Shown: positions 37,026 through 45,792 of the stretch, piece after piece
Layout: every line of letters begins with the position of its first letter
Numbering within the stretch: the first letter of the stretch is position 1
From: Candidatus Gastranaerophilales bacterium
Lineage (GTDB): Bacteria > Cyanobacteriota > Vampirovibrionia > Gastranaerophilales > Gastranaerophilaceae
Assembly (NCBI GenBank): GCA_900766355.1
Contig: CAAFVD010000077.1
Span: 93,573-157,572 of the forward strand
DNA: 64,000 nucleotides
Direction: 5' to 3'
Notes under the pieces: model-generated
Told to the model about the DNA's origin: nothing
The model's input: only the letters and a program-made list of their open reading frames with translations
Databases searched by the model: none
Made by a program: the position numbers and the translations under genes

Positions 37026-37045
37026 TTTTGTAAATAACTTTTATG

Positions 37046-37077
37046 AACGGACATTCAAATTAATTTGAATGTCCGTT
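37046..37077 (+). terminator. Terminator of the transketolase-ftsEX-HDOD-hydrolase run
   Basis: Perfect 32-base palindrome (AACGGACATTCAAATT and its complement) followed by a T-run to 37081. Confidence 0.88.
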
Positions 37078-37098
37078 TTTTTAGATTTAATCGCAAAT

Positions 37099-37134
37099 AA
37101 AAAGAGAGTTGATAATAATATCAACTCTCTTTTT
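37099..37134 (-). terminator. Terminator of rpmB (bidirectional)
   Basis: A 16-bp stem, AAAAAGAGAGTTGATA pairing with TATCAACTCTCTTTTT, loop of 4. Oligo-T on both sides, so it could stop traffic from either direction between two convergent units. Confidence 0.85.
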
Positions 37135-37152
37135 AACTGTTTTGTTTAAAGC

Positions 37153-37344
37153 TTAAATTGCTTTTTGAACTTTTCCAGCTTTTAAGCAAGATGTACAAAC
37201 TGTCATCTTTTTCTTTCCACCTTCTGTCGCAACACTTACTGATTGTAAGTTTGGAGTTTGACGGTAGCAATTTTGCTTATTTGAAAATGTTCTTTTAGCT
37301 GCTTTAATTGGTTTTTTACCACAAATTTCACATTGTTTTGACAT
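37153..37344 (-). CDS. rpmB: 50S ribosomal protein L28
   Basis: 63 residues. MSKQCEICGKKP, RTFSNKQNCYRQTPNLQSV and TVCTSCLKAGKVQKA are typical. It is the zinc-binding form with two CxxC pairs (CEIC and CTSC). It lies downstream of rpoD on the same strand, 77 bases away, and has its own strong terminator. Confidence 0.96.
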   Translation of the reverse strand: MSKQCEICGKKPIKAAKRTFSNKQNCYRQTPNLQSVSVATEGGKKKMTVCTSCLKAGKVQKAI

Positions 37345-37421
37345 AATAATTTTCCTTATTTCCTAGTGTATTCTTAAGATACCCTAAAGATAACTATATT
37401 ACAAGTATTTGTTAAAAATGA

Positions 37422-38507
37422 TTAATTTTCAACATATTCTTTTAGACGTTTACTACGATTTGGGTGACGTAATTTTCTTAAAGCTTTTGCTTCAATCTGT
37501 CTAATACGTTCTCTTGTTACTCCAAACAACTGTCCAACTTCTTCTAATGTTCTTTGACGACCATCGTCCATACCAAAACGTAATCTTAATACATCACGTT
37601 CTCTTGGTGATAATGTACAAAGCACTTCAGCTAAGTCTTCTCTTAATAATTCAGAAGCTACAGTTTTGATAGGAGCATCAGCTTCTTTATCTTCAATAAA
37701 ATCACCCAATCTTGAATCTTCTTCTTTACCTATTGGAGTTTCTAATGATAAAGGTTCTTGAGCAATTTTAACAATTTCTCTTAATTTAGAAATTGAAACA
37801 CCCATTTCTGTTGCAAGTTCTTCTTCGGTAGGTTTTCTAGAAAGTTCTTGAGCTAATCTTCTTGTAACTTTTTTAAGTTTGTTTATTGTTTCTACCATGT
37901 GAACAGGAATACGAATTGTTCTTGCTTGGTCTGCGATAGCTCTTGTTATAGCTTGTCTAATCCACCAAGTTGCATAAGTAGAGAATTTGAACCCTCTTTC
38001 GTGGTCAAATTTTTCTGCCGCACGAATCAATCCTAAATTACCTTCTTGAATAAGGTCTAAGAATAACATTCCACGACCAACATATTTTTTAGCAATACTT
38101 ACAACCAATCTTAAGTTTGCTTGAACCAATTTTCTTTTAGCAATCGCACCAGGTGTTCCACCTTGTATAATTTTTCTAGCTAATTCAATTTCTTCATTAG
38201 TTGTTAATAATTTAATTCTTCCGATTTCTCGAAGATATAACCTTACAGGATCTTCAACTGCGACACCTTTTGGAACATCAAGAGCTGATTCGCCAATCGT
38301 TGTATCTTCACCACTCATATAAATATCAGAAGAAGATTTATGTTCCATTTTTGTTGTTATAATATCTTCAATATGGTCAGTTGCGATATCTTCTGACATA
38401 TAATTTGCATCTATATCTTTATCTGCACCATAATCTAAAACATCTAGACTTTCTTCAGCTTCAACTACACTAACGACTGATGAATTTGGTTCTCTTTTTT
38501 GGTTCAT
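37422..38507 (-). CDS. rpoD: Primary sigma factor RpoD/SigA
   Basis: Principal sigma-70 of RNA polymerase, 361 residues. The variable acidic N-terminus (about 1-85) is short, and then region 1.2 ([17 protein letters not shown]), region 2 with the core-binding and -10 recognition part ([20 protein letters not shown]), region 3 ([14 protein letters not shown]) and region 4.2 with the -35 helix-turn-helix ([20 protein letters not shown]) follow. CTGGAGA precedes the ATG. The ATG overlaps the dnaG stop by 4 bases (ATGA), the classic macromolecular-synthesis operon order without rpsU. Confidence 0.97.
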   Translation of the reverse strand: MNQKREPNSSVVSVVEAEESLDVLDYGADKDIDANYMSEDIATDHIEDIITTKMEHKSSSDIYMSGEDTTIGESALDVPKGVAVEDPVRLYLREIGRIKLLTTNEEIELARKIIQGGTPGAIAKRKLVQANLRLVVSIAKKYVGRGMLFLDLIQEGNLGLIRAAEKFDHERGFKFSTYATWWIRQAITRAIADQARTIRIPVHMVETINKLKKVTRRLAQELSRKPTEEELATEMGVSISKLREIVKIAQEPLSLETPIGKEEDSRLGDFIEDKEADAPIKTVASELLREDLAEVLCTLSPRERDVLRLRFGMDDGRQRTLEEVGQLFGVTRERIRQIEAKALRKLRHPNRSKRLKEYVEN

Positions 38508-40384
38508 TTATTATCTCCAGTTCTTAACTTTATCTTATCTCTAAGTTTCATCTGTAACTTTAACGCTTCTACGTCATCGTCATTGACTAAGGTATATAAC
38601 TTTTTCATTTCCTTCGCAGATTCAGCATCTTTTATTTTTTTTATCTTTAGTATTATTTCATTAATTGTTTTTTCCAATACCTCAGCTGGTAAATTTTTAT
38701 ATGCATCTGCAAGATATATTAAATCTGTTATAATCTTACTGGTTTGTTCGTCCTCTACAAACTCAGTGTATAATTGTTCAACTAATTCCCTGACATTATT
38801 TATGATACATATTAATTTGTCAATTGTAGTTTTTACAATTATTAACTTTTCGTCTGTAAAGATATCTTGGGGTACCATTTCACTTATCTGTTGTAAAGTG
38901 AAAGGATTTCCTTCTATTAGAAAAACACTCAATAAATTTTTTTGTGCATTTATTTCTATTTGTGAAGATTTTGTTACATTTGACTGTACAATGCTTGCCC
39001 CCACTGGAACATTTTCATTAACGGTATATTTTTTTAATTCCTTTAACAAAATATTTTCATTTACATCAAGTGTACCAGATACAATTTTGACATACTCACC
39101 TTGAATAATCTTATTATTTATTTCTCCAAGTATAGGTAGGATTTCACTAATAAGATGCGATTTTTCCTGTGGAGTTTTTGCTTCATTTTTCTTTTTTAAA
39201 ATTGTATTTAACTGAAAATCTAAAAGTAGAGGAGCATTTAATAAATATTTTCTGTATTCATCAGCACCAACTGAACGTATAAATTCATCTGGGTCCTTAC
39301 CTTCAGGAGGTGAAACAACTCTTATCTCACAAGAATATCTATCATTATCTGTTTCAAAATGGCTTTCATCAAATTGCTTAATATCACCTAGAGTTTTGAA
39401 TGTATCTTTGATTATTTCTCCACCTCTGTTTGTAGCTTTTACCCCTGCAGAATCAGTATCAAAAGAAAGATAAATTCTTCTTGATTTTGTATATCTAGAT
39501 AACAATTTAACATGCTCAGAGGTGAATGCTGTACCACAAGACGCAACACAATTTTTTATACCATGAGCTTGGGTTGAAATAACATCAAAATACCCTTCCA
39601 TGATTATAACGGCATCATCTTCTTTTATCGTGTCTTTTGCCGTATATAGACCATATAGGAGTTTGCTTTTGTTATAAATCAAAGAGTCTGCAGAATTAAG
39701 ATACTTTGGGTTTTGCCCCTCATCAACTGCTCTTGCACCAAAAGCTACATATCCACCTTCTTCATTTTGTATAGGTATTATAATTCGGTTTCTAAATCTA
39801 TCTATATACCCGCCTTTATTACCTTTTATAATCAATCCAGCTTTTTCTAAAACTTCATCAGAGAATTTGTTTTTTAAAGCGTTATACAAATCGTAATAAT
39901 GATTAGGCGCCCAACCTAACGAAAAAGTTTTGATAATATCATCATTTATATCTCTTGATTTTAGATACCTCATTGCTTTTGAAGAATCTTCATCTGTTTT
40001 TAATTTTTCTTGATAAAATTCAGCCGCAGCTTTACAAGCCTTTTTCATTTCATCTTTCAAATGCTTTACTTCAGGATTAGAATGATACGTTTTTGGCATT
40101 TCTATACCAAATTTTTCAGCTAATTCTGCTACAACTTCTTTAAAATCTCTATTTTCTGTTTTCACTATAAAAGATAGAGCATCTCCACCTGCACCACAAC
40201 TAAAACATTTATAAATTCCTTTTGTTGGACTTACACAAAATGATGGTTTTTTATCATTATGAAACGGACATAATCCCCAGTAATTTGCTCCTGATTTCTT
40301 TAAAACAACTTTGCGAGAAACTACATCAACTATATCCAATCTATCTTTAATTTGTGATATCACTTCTTCATACGAGATAGCCAT
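38504..40384 (-). CDS. dnaG: DNA primase
   Basis: Makes RNA primers at the fork, 626 residues. Zinc-binding domain: [18 protein letters not shown] with [13 protein letters not shown]. Catalytic core with [38 protein letters not shown], and [11 protein letters not shown]. The C-terminal helicase-interaction domain (about 430-626) is divergent. No ribosome binding site precedes the ATG; instead a promoter-like TTTACC-N17-TACGAT ends 6 bases before it. Overlaps rpoD by 4 bases. Confidence 0.96.
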   Translation of the reverse strand: MAISYEEVISQIKDRLDIVDVVSRKVVLKKSGANYWGLCPFHNDKKPSFCVSPTKGIYKCFSCGAGGDALSFIVKTENRDFKEVVAELAEKFGIEMPKTYHSNPEVKHLKDEMKKACKAAAEFYQEKLKTDEDSSKAMRYLKSRDINDDIIKTFSLGWAPNHYYDLYNALKNKFSDEVLEKAGLIIKGNKGGYIDRFRNRIIIPIQNEEGGYVAFGARAVDEGQNPKYLNSADSLIYNKSKLLYGLYTAKDTIKEDDAVIIMEGYFDVISTQAHGIKNCVASCGTAFTSEHVKLLSRYTKSRRIYLSFDTDSAGVKATNRGGEIIKDTFKTLGDIKQFDESHFETDNDRYSCEIRVVSPPEGKDPDEFIRSVGADEYRKYLLNAPLLLDFQLNTILKKKNEAKTPQEKSHLISEILPILGEINNKIIQGEYVKIVSGTLDVNENILLKELKKYTVNENVPVGASIVQSNVTKSSQIEINAQKNLLSVFLIEGNPFTLQQISEMVPQDIFTDEKLIIVKTTIDKLICIINNVRELVEQLYTEFVEDEQTSKIITDLIYLADAYKNLPAEVLEKTINEIILKIKKIKDAESAKEMKKLYTLVNDDDVEALKLQMKLRDKIKLRTGDNK

Positions 40385-40390
40385 GACAAT

Positions 40391-40419
40391 ATCGTATCAC
40401 TAACAAATTGTAAGGTAAA
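40391..40419 (-). promoter_or_regulatory. Promoter of dnaG-rpoD, apparently leaderless
   Basis: On the minus strand, -35 TTTACC (40419-40414), 17-base spacer, -10 TACGAT (40396-40391), then 6 bases to the ATG at 40384. The hexamers are imperfect, so support is moderate. Confidence 0.4.
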
Positions 40420-40570
40420 ATTTTTTAGCTATTATTTTTCTGTTTGTAAAAATAGTCCTTGTAAATACCCTACTTGGCTAATATGAAAATTACGCTTAAT
40501 TACTTAAAGTTATATTATAAATATTTTATAGTTGGTCATAATAGCAAAAACTGGTTTGGTGGAAAAACAA

Positions 40571-40801
40571 ATGGATTTTTTTGAAGATAAATTAATCTCT
40601 CTAAAAGCTATAGAAGAACGTTTTGGAAAAACCGAAGCGAACAAAAAAATATTACAAATCTTTGAAATGCTAAACAAATTAAAATTTTATAAAAAAACTG
40701 CTAATCCAAATCAAGAAATACTATATATGACTGCAATTGCAAACCTGAGAATCGCCATAGAAGAAGAATTAAAAACTGAGAGTACCTGTTATGTCAAATG
40801 A
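40571..40801 (+). CDS. Small hypothetical protein, 76 residues
   Basis: Starts MDFFEDKLISLKAIEERFGK at 40571, where GGTGGA lies 9 bases upstream; a TTG-initiated longer frame from 40532 has no site. Helical and acidic/basic mixed (FEMLNKLKFYKKTANPNQEI, NLRIAIEEELKTES). It overlaps the next small gene by 11 bases. Not recognised. Confidence 0.55.
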   Translation: MDFFEDKLISLKAIEERFGKTEANKKILQIFEMLNKLKFYKKTANPNQEILYMTAIANLRIAIEEELKTESTCYVK

Positions 40802-40949
40802 TACTGTTCCGAAAACTATCCAATATTATGAGCTTATGGATCTTAAAAATATTTTAGAAAAATATGCTAAAGAAGCTGATTCAGAAATTTTATCTGTTAG
40901 CTATAGAGAAGCAATCGAAAATATTAAGAAAATTCTAGCAGGTTTATAG
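40791..40949 (+). CDS. Small hypothetical protein, 52 residues
   Basis: MSNDTVPKTIQYYELMDLKN ... AIENIKKILAGL. Overlaps the preceding small gene by 11 bases in another frame, which with the clean start and stop suggests a translationally coupled pair. Helical, no signal or membrane segment. Function unknown; below the size where chance can be excluded. Confidence 0.5.
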   Translation: MSNDTVPKTIQYYELMDLKNILEKYAKEADSEILSVSYREAIENIKKILAGL

Positions 40950-40955
40950 TTTTCG

Positions 40956-40984
40956 TTGTAAAACAATTTCTTTTTGACTATAAT
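40956..40984 (+). promoter_or_regulatory. Promoter of kdsA, apparently leaderless
   Basis: -35 TTGTAA (40956-40961), 17-base spacer, -10 TATAAT (40979-40984). The ATG at 40991 follows after 6 bases, so the message should start at the initiation codon. Confidence 0.6.
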
Positions 40985-40990
40985 TCTCTT

Positions 40991-41803
40991 ATGGTAATAA
41001 ATTTAAACAACTTTTTAATCGGGGATAATAAGCTAACGATTTTAGCTGGACCTTGTGCGATTGAATCACAAGAAATACTTGACGAAACAGCAGAAACTTT
41101 ACAAAACATTTGTAAAAAACTTGATATTAATTATGTTTTCAAATCTTCTTTTGATAAAGCTAATCGTTCGTCAATAAACTCTTTCAGAGGTCCTGGACTT
41201 GAGAAGGGGTTAAGAATGTTACAGGCAGTAAAAACAAAATATAATCTGCCTATAGTTACAGACATTCATACACCTGAACAAGCTTCTAAAGTAGCCGAAG
41301 TTGCAGATATTTTACAAATCCCAGCTTTCCTATGTAGACAAACAGATTTATTGGTTGCAGCTGCAAAAACGGGGAAAATCGTAAATATCAAAAAAGGTCA
41401 ATTTCTTGCACCTGAACAAATGAAATCCTTAATACAAAAAGTTATTGATTCAGGTAACAATAATATAATGCTGACAGATAGAGGAACTACGTTTGGATAT
41501 AACAATTTGGTTTCAGATTTTCGTTCAATAATGATAATGAAACAGTTTGGATATCCTGTAGTGTTTGATGCAACTCATAGTGTTCAAATGCCTGGTTCAA
41601 ACGGTGATAGCACAGGTGGAGATAGAAGATTTGTACCACTACTTGCTAATTGTGCAATGGCTGCTGGTGCTGATGTTTTATTCTTTGAAGTTCACCCAGA
41701 CCCTGATAAAGCTTTATGCGATGGCCCTAATATGTTAGCTTTAAAAGATGCTGAAAGAGTATTTGCAAAATGTAAGGAAATTTTTGAGGTCATAAGAAAA
41801 TGA
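40991..41803 (+). CDS. kdsA: 3-deoxy-8-phosphooctulonate synthase (Kdo-8-P synthase)
   Basis: Condenses phosphoenolpyruvate with arabinose-5-phosphate to make Kdo-8-phosphate for lipopolysaccharide. Seen: LAGPCAIESQEI, FKSSFDKANRSSINSFRGPG, PIVTDIHTPEQ, LCRQTDLLVAAAKTGK, VNIKKGQF, and VFDATHSVQ plus FFEVHPDPDKALCDGPN. 270 residues, normal. It indicates an outer membrane with Kdo-containing glycolipid. Overlaps the MBL gene by 4 bases (ATGA). Confidence 0.96.
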   Translation: MVINLNNFLIGDNKLTILAGPCAIESQEILDETAETLQNICKKLDINYVFKSSFDKANRSSINSFRGPGLEKGLRMLQAVKTKYNLPIVTDIHTPEQASKVAEVADILQIPAFLCRQTDLLVAAAKTGKIVNIKKGQFLAPEQMKSLIQKVIDSGNNNIMLTDRGTTFGYNNLVSDFRSIMIMKQFGYPVVFDATHSVQMPGSNGDSTGGDRRFVPLLANCAMAAGADVLFFEVHPDPDKALCDGPNMLALKDAERVFAKCKEIFEVIRK

Positions 41804-42417
41804 TAGTAAAACAGTTTGTAGAAGGGTTTATCGCAAACAACAATTACCTTCTAATAGATGAAGATTCAAAAGAGGCAGCTTTAATAGATTGTACAGACTA
41901 CATAAGTGAATTGGGAGCTGTTCTAAAAGAATATGATGCCAAGTTGAAATATATTCTTTTAACTCATGGACACTTTGACCATATAATGGGAGTTCCGAAA
42001 ATAAAACAAGAGTTTGGTGCAAAAGTTTACTTGCATAAAGATGATAAAGAACTTGTAGATAAATCTGATGAGTTTATGATATCTGTTGGCATGCAACCTT
42101 TTGAACACCCTGAAATTGATAAATACATTGATGAAAACGAAGAAATCTATTTAGGTAAAAATAAAATACAAGTTATCCATCTTCCTGGACACACTCAAGG
42201 TGGAGTTGGATATTTGGTAGATGGAATGTTATTCGCTGGAGATTCAATATTTTTAGAAAGTGTTGGAAGAACGGATTTACCTGGAGGAAATCATAAACAA
42301 CTTATTGAATCAATAAAAAACAAAATATTTTCACTTGATGGTGATACAATATTGTATGTAGGACATGGAACAAATACTACAGTTGAACATGAAAAAAAAT
42401 ATAATGAATTTGTGTAG
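41800..42417 (+). CDS. Metallo-beta-lactamase-fold hydrolase (glyoxalase II-like)
   Basis: 205 residues. Metal-binding signature LTHGHFDHIMGV (HxHxDH), then the third His in HLPGHTQGGVGYL, Asp in LFAGDSIF and His in LYVGHGTNTTVEHE. This set is typical of the glyoxalase II/YcbL-like hydrolases, which cleave thioesters or related bonds with two metal ions. The real substrate is not known. Coupled to kdsA by a 4-base overlap and followed by pheS 8 bases on. Confidence 0.88.
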   Translation: MIVKQFVEGFIANNNYLLIDEDSKEAALIDCTDYISELGAVLKEYDAKLKYILLTHGHFDHIMGVPKIKQEFGAKVYLHKDDKELVDKSDEFMISVGMQPFEHPEIDKYIDENEEIYLGKNKIQVIHLPGHTQGGVGYLVDGMLFAGDSIFLESVGRTDLPGGNHKQLIESIKNKIFSLDGDTILYVGHGTNTTVEHEKKYNEFV

Positions 42418-42425
42418 AGGAAAAA

Positions 42426-43460
42426 ATGAAAGATAAATTAAACAATATTTATGAATTAGCTAGTAAAGATATCGAAAACGCACAATCAAGCGCAGATTTA
42501 GATGAAGTTAAATTGAAATATTTAAGTCGTAAAGGTGAATTTAATTCTATAAAAAAAGGTTTAAAAGACTTATCAGTAGAAGATAAAAAAATTGTCGGGG
42601 CTTTAGCTAACGAAATTACTCAAAAATTAGAATCAGCACTAAAAGAAAAAGCTGAAATCTTCTATAGAAAAGAGTTAGACGAAAAGCTAAAAAAAGAAAA
42701 GATTGATATTACTTTACCTAGCAAATTTATATCAAGAGGTAAAGTTCACCCTATAACATCTACAACTAATGAAATTGTTTCAATTTTTCAAACTTTGGGA
42801 TTTTCTTTAGTTCCTACAGAATTTGCACCAGAAGTTGAAACTGAATATTATAACTTCGATATGTTGAATGTACCAAAAGATCACCCAGCTCGTGATGTTC
42901 AAGATACATTCTTTACAAAACTTGCATCTAATACGGTTTTGAGAAGTCAAACTTCTAATGCTCAAATTAGAACAATGGAAAATATGACTCCACCAATAAA
43001 AGTTATTGCACCAGGTAGAGTTTATAGAAACGAAACGGTAAATGCTCGCAAGAACAACTTTTTCCACCAAATTGAAGGCTTGTATGTTGATAAAGGCATA
43101 ACTTTTGGTGATTTAAAAGGTGTATTGAACGAATTTATCAGAATTTATTTCGGTTCTGCTCGTCCAACAAGATTCAGAAGCAGTTTCTTCCCATTCACTG
43201 AACCATCTGCAGAAGTTGATGTTCAATGTATCATGTGTCAAGGCAAAGGTTGTAGAACTTGTAGTGGAACTGGCTGGTTAGAAGTTTTAGGTTGCGGTAT
43301 GGTTGATGTAAATGTACTCAAAGGCGTTGGCATTGACCCAGAAGTTTATACAGGTTTTGCTTTTGGTATGGGTATTGAACGATTATCAATGCTAAAATAT
43401 GCTATTGATGATATTCGTTTATTCTTCAATAATGATGTTAGATTCTTAAAACAATTCTAA
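42426..43460 (+). CDS. pheS: Phenylalanyl-tRNA synthetase alpha subunit
   Basis: Class II synthetase catalytic subunit, 344 residues, which pairs with PheT. The N-terminal coiled coil (about 1-85) is followed by HPITSTTNEIVSIFQTLGF, DHPARDVQDTFF, TSNAQIRTME, FHQIEGLYVDKGITFGDLKG and FPFTEPSAEVDVQC. The CxxC-rich insert CIMCQGKGCRTCSGTGW is usual for this subunit, and GFAFGMGIERLSMLKY closes the active site. AGAGG precedes the ATG. pheT does not follow. Confidence 0.97.
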   Translation: MKDKLNNIYELASKDIENAQSSADLDEVKLKYLSRKGEFNSIKKGLKDLSVEDKKIVGALANEITQKLESALKEKAEIFYRKELDEKLKKEKIDITLPSKFISRGKVHPITSTTNEIVSIFQTLGFSLVPTEFAPEVETEYYNFDMLNVPKDHPARDVQDTFFTKLASNTVLRSQTSNAQIRTMENMTPPIKVIAPGRVYRNETVNARKNNFFHQIEGLYVDKGITFGDLKGVLNEFIRIYFGSARPTRFRSSFFPFTEPSAEVDVQCIMCQGKGCRTCSGTGWLEVLGCGMVDVNVLKGVGIDPEVYTGFAFGMGIERLSMLKYAIDDIRLFFNNDVRFLKQF

Positions 43461-43497
43461 GATTGTTTTAAATTTTCTAAAAAGTTTTTGTTATCTA

Positions 43498-43521
43498 TAA
43501 GAGCATCTTCTGATGCTCTTA
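43498..43521 (+). terminator. Hairpin after pheS
   Basis: TAAGAGCATC pairs with GATGCTCTTA, loop TTCT. There is no T-run after it, so it is at best a weak terminator or a 3'-end stabiliser. Confidence 0.5.
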
Positions 43522-43608
43522 GGGTTTATGTTAATAAATGTATCATTTTACTTGAAATAAACAAAAAATTATATTTACAATATTTATATAAACAGAATCG
43601 GAGGTCGT

Positions 43609-43800
43609 GTGTTAGTATCCAATCATTATAATGTTTCGAATATGAACAGAACAAATTTTAATGGTAAGAAAAATCTAAAATCACCATTTGAAGTTGGTAC
43701 AAAAATGGCAAAAACGATTGAGAATAATCATTCAACTAAGAAAATCTGGCGAATAATGGCTGATGCTATTACCAATTTGATTGATGCGTTGTTTTATTAG
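43609..43800 (+). CDS. Cassette gene A1, FNG-motif small protein
   Basis: 63 residues from a GTG start (GGAGG 5 bases upstream). MLVSNHYNVSNMNRTNFNGK carries the motif TNFNG at the same place as its paralogue A2 (TKFTG). A C-terminal helix (KKIWRIMADAITNLIDAL) may be amphipathic. Function unknown. First gene of a cassette that is repeated immediately downstream. Confidence 0.65.
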   Translation: MLVSNHYNVSNMNRTNFNGKKNLKSPFEVGTKMAKTIENNHSTKKIWRIMADAITNLIDALFY

Positions 43801-43808
43801 GAGGGTTT

Positions 43809-44165
43809 ATGACAGTATCAAATAATACAAACTATACTCCCAGAGCTGTTCTTGCAGGTGCGGCGATTTCGACAGTTATGGCATCTCCTGATATCGTAAA
43901 AGGCTTAGGGTCAAAGACTTATACCAAGTATAAAACCTTTTCTGATAAACGACAATTTTTAAAAGGAGTAGTTTCAGGTTTAGAATCTGATACTCTCAAA
44001 AAGTTAAAAAAAACGACAGTATCTAAAATGATAAAGACCTCGCAAAAAAATATTTTTAAACAAGCCATAACAACAATAGGTGTTGGTACTCTTGCGATTT
44101 CAGCACTGGGAGTTATCGTAGACATTGTGAAAAATAAGTCGCTTCAAAAACCAAATAACAAATAA
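43809..44165 (+). CDS. Cassette gene B1, small membrane-associated protein
   Basis: 118 residues, MTVSNNTNYTPRAVLAGAAI. Two hydrophobic stretches (AVLAGAAISTVMAS near 14-27 and AITTIGVGTLAISALGVIVDI near 85-108) flank a basic helical part containing KKLKKTTVSKMIKTSQKNIF, which is nearly the same in B2. GAGGG precedes the ATG; 8 bases after A1. Not recognised. Confidence 0.65.
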   Translation: MTVSNNTNYTPRAVLAGAAISTVMASPDIVKGLGSKTYTKYKTFSDKRQFLKGVVSGLESDTLKKLKKTTVSKMIKTSQKNIFKQAITTIGVGTLAISALGVIVDIVKNKSLQKPNNK

Positions 44166-44185
44166 GGTATATAATCGGAGGTTAT

Positions 44186-44377
44186 GTGTTAGTTTCAAAT
44201 CATTATAATGCGCCAAAAATAAATAATACAAAGTTTACAGGTATTAGGACGCCAAAAGCTCCGTATAAAGCAGGTGCAAAAGTAGCAGAAATTGTTAATA
44301 ACAATTCTAAACCCAAAAGTGTATGGCATATAGTGAGAGATTTTTTAACTGATTTGGCAGATGTTGATGTGTATTAG
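44186..44377 (+). CDS. Cassette gene A2, FTG-motif small protein
   Basis: 63 residues from GTG, paralogue of A1: MLVSNHYNAPKINNTKFTGI, then KSVWHIVRDFLTDLADVD where A1 has KKIWRIMADAITNLID. The ribosome binding site GGAGG is kept. The two copies share a pattern but have diverged in most residues, so the duplication is not recent. Confidence 0.65.
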   Translation: MLVSNHYNAPKINNTKFTGIRTPKAPYKAGAKVAEIVNNNSKPKSVWHIVRDFLTDLADVDVY

Positions 44378-44390
44378 AGTTGGGGTTTAA

Positions 44391-44768
44391 ATGACAGTAT
44401 CAAATGTACAAAATAATAACAAGCATACCTACTACACTCCAAAGCTATTTGCTATGGGTGTCGTTGGTTCTGCTATGCTGGCATCTAAGAATATTTCAAA
44501 CAGTATTAATATCAGTCCAAAATTAAAAGGTTCTTCTATTGCAACCAAACGAGAATTTCTAAGTGGAGTTCTTTCAAATCTTGATATTCCTCATTATGCA
44601 AAATTAAGAAAAACTACAATCTCAAAAATGATAAAAGCCACACAAAAAAATGTGTTTAAAAAGTGCGCTACAAAAATAGGTGTCATAACTTTTTTGTGCA
44701 CAGTTATGGGCATATCCAAAGATTTAAAAGAGAGAAATAAGCCTTTGTCAAAAACTATTGTTGATTAA
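44391..44768 (+). CDS. Cassette gene B2, small membrane-associated protein
   Basis: 125 residues, paralogue of B1: MTVSNVQNNNKHTYYTPKLF, then KREFLSGVLSNLD and KLRKTTISKMIKATQKNVF (compare B1), and a C-terminal hydrophobic stretch KIGVITFLCTVMGIS. Follows A2 by 13 bases. The pair A2-B2 repeats the pair A1-B1. Confidence 0.65.
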   Translation: MTVSNVQNNNKHTYYTPKLFAMGVVGSAMLASKNISNSINISPKLKGSSIATKREFLSGVLSNLDIPHYAKLRKTTISKMIKATQKNVFKKCATKIGVITFLCTVMGISKDLKERNKPLSKTIVD

Positions 44769-44773
44769 TCGTT

Positions 44774-45157
44774 TTACGCAGCAAGTCCTAATTGATATTT
44801 TTTCAATTCAGCAAGTTGCGTTGCACCTGTTTTATTTTCAACGGCTTGAGCAATTTCTTGCGTACTATTAGTTGAAGATTGAACTTGCATAGCTTGAGTT
44901 GTTGTATTGTTATTCGCTTCAACATTACCTGTTTGCATAATCATACTAAATTGCGTTTCAGCATTCTGAATTTTTTGCTCATTAGTTGGAGCTAAAGTTT
45001 GTTTTAATTTTTGATATTCTGCAACCTGCAAAGTTTGTCTATCTGCACTTAAACGACCTGTAGCATTTAACCCTAAAGATTGCAAGTTTTTAATCAATTC
45101 TAAAGACTCTCGGTTATAATATGTATTATTATTTATTGGTTTTATCTTAAAATACAT
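44774..45157 (-). CDS. Hypothetical protein, Gln/Asn/Thr-rich
   Basis: 127 residues from the ATG at 45157, chosen because TAGGAG lies 8 bases upstream; the longer frame from 45214 has none. N-terminus MYFKIKPINNNTYYNRESLE, then a helical part (LKQTLAPTNEQKIQNAETQF) and a low-complexity Asn/Thr/Gln stretch. No membrane segment or known domain. Converges with cassette gene B2, 5 bases apart. Confidence 0.55.
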   Translation of the reverse strand: MYFKIKPINNNTYYNRESLELIKNLQSLGLNATGRLSADRQTLQVAEYQKLKQTLAPTNEQKIQNAETQFSMIMQTGNVEANNNTTTQAMQVQSSTNSTQEIAQAVENKTGATQLAELKKYQLGLAA

Positions 45158-45365
45158 ACACGGACTCCTAACTCTTCTATTATTATATTCCCATTTAACA
45201 ACTTTTTCTAACACTTTTCAATAAAAATGATATTAAATTTTACATTAATTTACATATTATGTATATACTTAAGGAATAAAAAATTCAGATATCTTCATAT
45301 ATATTTAAAATTTAGCAATATTTTAGTATTTTGAGTGTTTATATATGTGTGTAAGGAGTTATATT

Positions 45366-45743
45366 ATGGTAGATTTTTCAAAAGTTTCAGGACAACCAAG
45401 TTTGTATCCACCAATTATTTTACAACTTAATGACAACAAACCTAATAATATGCACAGATTAGCAAATTTCAACGACAAGCCTGATTCTTTTGACAAAAAG
45501 AAAGAACATAAACGAGGAGTATTTGTTGACCCTAATGATAAATTTGAAATGGCAAACAGACCACCAAAAGAGTTTGAAAATCAAACATTAGGGACTAAAT
45601 ATAATCCTAAAGAAGTTAAAAAATTTGGAGAAGAAGCTCTCAAATGGGGCAAGCGAGTTTGGACAGGTTTTGAAATTTATGATACCATAGACGGTTACAG
45701 AGAACGATTAAGCAACAATTTAGAACCAAAAGCCAATATATAA
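45366..45743 (+). CDS. Hypothetical protein, 125 residues
   Basis: Starts MVDFSKVSGQPSLYPPIILQ at 45366, 7 bases after AAGGAG; an upstream in-frame ATG at 45345 would include that site. Polar and basic (KPDSFDKKKEHKRGVFVDPN), ending GFEIYDTIDGYRERLSNNLE. No recognised domain, signal or membrane helix. Followed by a terminator shared with leuS. Confidence 0.55.
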   Translation: MVDFSKVSGQPSLYPPIILQLNDNKPNNMHRLANFNDKPDSFDKKKEHKRGVFVDPNDKFEMANRPPKEFENQTLGTKYNPKEVKKFGEEALKWGKRVWTGFEIYDTIDGYRERLSNNLEPKANI

Positions 45744-45747
45744 TAAA

Positions 45748-45775
45748 AAAAGACCAGATTAAAATCTGGTCTTTT
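45748..45775 (+). terminator. Bidirectional terminator between the 125-residue gene and leuS
   Basis: AAAAGACCAGATT pairs with AATCTGGTCTTTT around AA, with A- and T-runs outside both arms. It can end both convergent transcripts. Confidence 0.82.
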
Positions 45776-45792
45776 CTATAAGCTAAATTTAT

